A stretch of 64,000 bases of DNA, taken from Siphonodentalium dalli (taxonomy: Eukaryota > Mollusca > Scaphopoda > Gadilida > Siphonodentaliidae). The stretch is taken from the NCBI GenBank assembly GCA_032622095.1, contig CP136061.1:121468754-121532753 (forward strand), given 5' to 3'. The notes below the pieces were generated by a model. The model did not search any database and was not told the origin of the DNA. It saw nothing but the letters and a program-made list of their open reading frames with translations. A program made the position numbers and the translations under genes. The stretch's first letter is position 1; every line of letters begins with the position of its first letter. Shown in pieces: positions 58,363 to 64,000 of this stretch.

Positions 58363-59571
58363 TCAACCTTAACGTGCATAGCATTTCAAGTATCGAGCTG
58401 CTGTAGTTTTTATATGAAGGATGTTACAAGCGACCGGTGTTTTCGGCAAAATAAATTCCCGAGTCGAGACCGAGGGTTTATATGGACGAAAACTCCAGGT
58501 TAAGTGTTATATCCGACTTCAACCCAATATAGCTTTGTCTTGATGAGTAAAAAAACAAACATACCCATCATAGTGTACTGCTTGAACCTCTCAAACATTT
58601 ACAGTACATTTGCACCCGCATTTCCGTTAAAACCAGAGCGATGCTACCTGTCGAATTTGATACACCACATGAAGAAACGAACAATAACAGTTTCAGCGCC
58701 ATGCACTCTTTTGGTCTAATCCAATCTGCGGACGCGTTTGCGATCAGACGCACATACTTGTTATAGTCAAACTGCACCATGACCATTACTCAGTTCCATT
58801 GCTTCTCCCTCGTCATGTGTTACCTAATTCTTTCTCGAGTTTTGATTGATCCACTACAAACAGTTTGCTAACACATATGGCCAAGGACAACAAGCATGCA
58901 AGGGTTTGCATCAAAAACGCTTCGATATTGGTTAAAATTCCAATAAGCAACGTGATTAAGAACCCGACATGTGTAAAGTGTGCCATTTAACGCCGGACCA
59001 AGCGGTGATGATGTGGATTACATTGATTGCCTTATTATTTCCCTCAACGGGGATATATGACCATATATAATACGCAAAACTTCGCTTATCCTGTGTCAAG
59101 AAATTTCACATGGCCACCATGGAGTAAATGTTAGCCCGGAATTGATTTTATTTTACTTTGTTAACATATGGAATCGTATTAATCCAACCCCGAATCGCAT
59201 AATATGAGCCCAAATATATTGACAGTGTGTCGTGACTAAAAATCGTCCGGAACTGCTGGGATCCGAATCAGCCCAGACCGGCAGCATGGTGTTTAGGCGG
59301 GATTTTAGAGACCAGAACAGTGCTGGGTTTCATGAATACCCCTACACGTACTGTTTGGGGCCGCGGCCACACAGAAGTGTGGCGATATTAACCCATACTT
59401 TAAGAATTTCAATATGGTATCTGCATAAAAAATTGCCATTACTTGCAGACTGGACCCCACGTCGCCATCGTACCACTAAGAACTCCACACATATATGTAG
59501 CGGAACTACCATCGACTATATTCGCAAAGAAACAAGTGGGAATCGCCCACCAAAGCCATGGCAGGCAATTA
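58363..59571. repeat. Nested 1.21-kb subrepeat, single copy (unit D)
   Basis: One copy, closely similar to the last copy of units A and C, followed by the same TTAACACTCGAAATGGCG junction into the spacer. Confidence 0.85.
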
Positions 59572-62500
59572 ACACTCGAAATGGCGACACCACGATGTTT
59601 GTTGCCATGAAGCAAACAAGCCAGGTCCGCCGATGGGCCGTCTGGGGTGAATTTAGTGGCCAAAACACACTAAAACCCACACACGCACGGATGTGGGCTG
59701 CGGCCGCGCATAAGTGTCGCTATTAACCCCTAACTTACCAGAATTTCAATATTGTCGCAATCGTACCACGAAGAACCCCACATATGTCGGTATAGTGGAA
59801 CTAACGTCGAGTATAGATTCGCGAAGTAATAAGGAATATTGCGCAAAATAAACCTGGCAATTAACCCTCGATATTTCACCATCGCCGATTATGTTCGCCG
59901 CCAATGACGCGAACAGCCCGAACCACCCGCGTGGCGTCTAATTATAGGATGATTTTAGTGGCCATGCAGCATAGTGCTTATGTCTCATTAAAACCCATTC
60001 ACGGCATTCAAAACATTAGTACTTTAGTGGAGGTATATTTAGAACTTTATGGGCATGCTATATAGAACAATCCCGAACTAATAATTCGCCATCGAGTAGT
60101 AACACAAAGGATCGTAGCTCTGAATATGAACATCAGATCAGGAAGCAGTAAACTCTATATGAAAGAATGTGTGTAGGAGCTGGTGATAGTAAACTTTTAT
60201 GTATCAAGATCCATGTTTTCTGAGATTTTGTCAATATGGTTTCCCCTACCCCATTTTTCCGATATTCAAATTTGGAGTCAGTTTCCAGAAACATGAATGA
60301 AATCCAGTGAAATTCATTGACATATCCAATATAACGCTATTATTTCAACACTAAGAGTTTTAGGGTAAACGAACATTGCTTTTACTATTTATACACAAAA
60401 ACGCACCAAAATCGCAATTTTAGAAAAAAAGTTAATACTGAGCATTCATTGGGCCATAAGTTGATTGTTTACACAATGTTTTTCGAAATTCATTCACAGT
60501 GTGTTTAACCATGTATACTTAAGTTATTGTGATAAATACAGGGGATATGGATTTATATTTATTGAGTTGTATGACTTCAAATATTCTATTTCATCACGCC
60601 GGTTCTCGATCACAGGCAAATTTGGCTGTCCATGCAATGGAAGACACAATTTGTTTAAGAATAGTTTTGTCTTCTCAATCATAGATGCATAAAGAAATCA
60701 TTTTTGTTTGTGCACAATCTAGAGAAGACATTAATAAAACAACAAGAAATCCCTTCATTTTTCTTTAGTTTTCAAAATACAAGACCATAAAAAATCGATT
60801 TTAGCTAATTTTGAGAAATTGCGGCTCTGAAATTAGATAATCTCCCAATTGTGAAGGCAAATTTATTTTTTTAAATTCACAAATTCATCAATTTCGCCTT
60901 TCTTGATTCTTTTTTATTTTTAGTATGTTGTTGTGATGGGTTAATGTACTTATTCCCAATGAGAAACTTTTGTTGCAATTAGTTTGAGGGGAAACCACAA
61001 ATGCACTGGACTTTTAACATGATAATAAAGTTTCGGTGTTGCCATCGATATATTGCTCTAAGCCGGTAATACACGTGTGTCTTGCTAAACCATGAGGCCG
61101 AATTTAGGGGCTAATTGTGTGATAAATATAGATATTAAATTGATAATACTTTCCAAATATACGTGATTAAATCTTGTAAAATAGTTCATGGGGGATCTGA
61201 TGCATGCATCTTCTTTTCTTGTTGACTGTAACGGGTTAGATTGCGAATAAAGTGGGTATTTGGCTATGTTACATCGGAAGTCGTTCTATCGCCGGGTTGT
61301 GATGATTCTTGACTGATTTGTGACGGTTCCTTATGATCGAAATTGTACATTTTAGCGACTTTTTGACAGTTAAAACGCAATTTTTGAGCCGTCTAGCTAT
61401 AATTCGGTTAATTTTTCCATTCCCCTCACAATCAGTGAAAACCGCGAATTTTGATATTTGTTTGAGTTCTCTGCCGATCGAATCGGTTCTCTCCCAATTT
61501 AATCGGTTCCATCTGGGTAATACTATGGCTAATGTTTGGCAAGAAACATGGTTCAAACAGACCATGTCGTGAAAATAACCAAAGATAAGCACGACAAAAT
61601 ATGCATTAAGTTGAAATTTCCACCACTTGTCACCAATTTCGATGAATTACACTGCCTTCCTAGGCTTATTCAATAACCTGTGTTACGCCTATCAAAATCA
61701 CCAAGACGCCAGCTAAATTTGAAAAATAACGCGTTTTGCAGGCCCGACATTTCCATGAGTCAATAGCAGGTTAACTAGTGAAATGTCATAGCGCTGGACT
61801 TCGGAAAGCGTGAGCGTAGACGGGGTATATAGAGTTTTCTGCCTTGTATTTTATGTTGTCTATTTTCGTAGACGCATTTTGATAAGCAAAAAGCCCAAAA
61901 AATAAGACGTTAAAAGTTCGTTGATATCCAGAAAATGTTCTGATTACGCAATTTATGAAGTTTATGTTCGGCATCCGCTTGCTGGATGCTGATTATATAG
62001 GTTAGGTGCTATCGCACTTGTTCTGCTTTTCACGACAATCTGACCGGCAATCACCCAGGTTTTGCTCTAACTTCTAAGCCTTTAGACAGTGAAGCCATGC
62101 CACTCAGATTCCTGTTAAGAGATACCTGATTACAAACAATCACGCAATTAATTGTATCCACTCGCCTGTAAGAGGGAATAATTGTTTTATACTAGTAACG
62201 GCTATCTGTTGTACTAATAATTAATACAAAAATTAAAATTGGATGAAGTGAAAGCAAACATTCTTTGGTCACCCGCCTTTGACTTACTATATAGTAGTAG
62301 CCCCCGAACATGCAAGATCACCCCGGGGCAACTTGTCTTGGGCATGAGTACTGTAGTCACGCGTCCGGTACCAATACTAAACCTTTAAAAGTGTCTCAAT
62401 CAGCCTATGGAAGTATTACACAATCATGTGACCATTGGTGAAAAGAGTACAAGTGAAGTCGGGCCCATGTGAAGTCGACCCTATATGAAGATGACCCAAT

Positions 62501-64000
62501 ACGAAGACGACCCGACGCGAAGTCGACCTGAGATGATTACATGTAGATAGGAATTTAATATTATTAATATGATTTTAAATGAGCGCGACGGACAATTACA
62601 CTTTAAAAGAACACATAATCATTATTACAATGTATGTATATAAGGAGGGACTTTCCTCAGTCATCGTTGTGAAATCGAACTAAGAGAACAATTTCAACAT
62701 ATTGTTGGTGTGAAATTTCCAACCAATCTAGTGTAAGGTATGAAATTTGAAACTGTTGAAAAAGTTGACAGAAGTTGGGGCAGACACCAATTAAGCACCC
62801 CTCCCTGTCAAAGCCGGCCCCTCCCCACAACCCATATCCCCCGGCCACGCCATAACATATCAATGATTCAGTTGAACGTGATTTCATAAGATATGTTCAT
62901 GTCTGGGCGACAAACATGTGTAGTCGGGACTTTCGAGGAAGAAATATGTCGGTGCTGGCATCGAAACATTGTCCCACTTGGATCTTTCAATAATGGCCCT
63001 GTATTAATTAAATGAATATAACATTTCATAATCTCCTGAGAGCAGATTTCTATTACCATTGGTCATTTATATAGGCGGGCATGATTATGATATTATACCT
63101 CTCGGGACATTCAATATTTGGTTTCTGCCAATTAATGTCACTTAATCTCCTGTATTAGGTATTTATTGTATTATTTCTTAATATACCTGTTGTATTATGT
63201 AAAAGGCATAAGCTATGGTCATTATCTGGTTTAAAATGTCAGATGCACAAGCCAATATTCGACCCAAAGTGCAGACATCGTTCGAATAAATTTCATGATA
63301 GAACCGTCACAGCCATGATTGGCTTGAAATGGAACCGTAACACGCACACGTGTTGATTACGAGGCTACTGTTCCAAATTATCAACCGCTATTGGGATATT
63401 TTCTCAGTTATTTTACAGAAGAATAACACGGGTAAACTTTATACTCAGTGTGCGTGTTCAGAATGCGTTTCATATTTTATACGCCACGAAAAACAAAGGA
63501 AGTTTACGTGACTTGATTTTCAGTGATAACATGTTGATATTTACGCGATAACTCGCTAATTCCGAGTTAATTATGATCTAGAGTTCAGGTTTCGATAGCA
63601 CGATACTTCTGCAGCCTATGTTCATTCAGGAAAGTGTAATACATTCAAGATATCTATAATTATGCGTGATTTTGTCCCGAAAATGATAATTTTTAATCAT
63701 AAGGAACCGTAACAAATCAGTCAAGACCCATCACAATACCGGCGATATAACTACTTCCGATGTAACAGTTCCTATACACAGTGAACCTGACACCCATATT
63801 TAAAGTCGCTGCGTCTGGATCCAACCAGAAAGCCACCACCACCGCATCTAATGGGGCACGCGCTTGGATCCCACCACTACCCCATCCAGCGGGACAGCAT
63901 TGAAGAAGAGAAGGACCAAGACCCCATCTCAGCGACATCGATATCAGCTTAGGAAATGTTCAGATATCAAGATGAACTTACTATCTGAACATGTGCCATC
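59572..64000. other. Spacer of unit D, truncated by the window
   Basis: Nearly identical to units A and C. It lacks about 20 bp near 61061 (the CTCTTACGTCACTGCGCGTG segment present near 32345 in unit A). No convincing gene. Confidence 0.55.

Larger units (their letters stand above)
55473..64000. repeat. Tandem array unit D (8,528 bp visible, cut by window end)
   Basis: One subrepeat. The window ends at a point that corresponds to about 35290 in unit A, so roughly 340 bp are missing. The array may continue. Confidence 0.85.

Noticed and set aside
1-64000. tRNA or rRNA genes
   Set aside because: No cloverleaf or rRNA-like sequence was recognised by eye; a covariance-model search would be needed to exclude them.

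Overview
This window is eukaryotic, from an animal nuclear genome, most likely a marine invertebrate (a mollusc or other lophotrochozoan is my guess; the species cannot be read from the sequence). The reasons are a low-GC background full of microsatellites, MITEs, a decayed LINE and a Polinton-type DNA element, and intronless nicotinic-receptor-like (pentameric ligand-gated channel, pLGIC) genes in tandem. I see no operons, rRNA, tRNA or CRISPR. Few sequences look like real genes: two copies of one packaging-ATPase-like gene inside the transposon, and four copies of one channel gene. Most other ORFs are short chance frames in repeats.

Region 1 (1-11330) is a repeat-rich stretch without a recognisable host gene. 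It starts with the 3' end of a LINE on the + strand, and a second copy of the same LINE family lies in the opposite direction at 10230-11330. Between them are an inverted duplication with coding-like conservation (1541-2055), a 1.36-kb non-autonomous element with PIF/Harbinger-type ends (4692-6054), and three long hairpin elements close together (7246-7444, 7657-7800, 8231-8377).

Region 2 (11331-20457) is the most unusual object: a 9,127-bp element that is one giant palindrome with its axis at 15894. It begins 5'-AG, ends CT-3', and is flanked by the 6-bp target duplication AGTATT, which are Polinton/Maverick hallmarks. Each arm carries one 566-aa gene combining zinc fingers with an A32/FtsK-like packaging-type P-loop ATPase. 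No integrase, polymerase B, protease or capsid gene is visible. It is inserted in the reverse-transcriptase region of the second LINE; removing it and one target copy rejoins a recognisable LINE reading frame. The arms differ by one residue in the gene, while the CGG-rich centre is rearranged.

Region 3 (20464-24227) holds the rest of the broken LINE, a TTAA-flanked MITE (21626-21852), a complex tandem satellite (21890-23915) and a diverged remnant of the Region 4 repeat.

Region 4 (24228-64000, continuing past the window) is a tandem array of four large units, A to D, with a basic length of about 8.86 kb. Each has one intronless 461-462-aa pLGIC gene on the minus strand, a conserved TATA-like promoter, and a long spacer without a convincing gene. 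A nested 1.21-kb subrepeat occurs 3, 1, 2 and 1 times in units A, B, C and D. Unit A has a piggyBac-type MITE in the predicted 3' UTR, and unit B has a 2.08-kb foldback element with a 9-bp target duplication plus two deletions. Once these are subtracted, units A and C agree to about 10 bp, so the history of the array can be read from the sequence. The channel keeps the Cys-loop and pore but lacks the canonical acetylcholine-binding aromatic residues and the vicinal cysteine pair, so it is best called an orphan receptor family.
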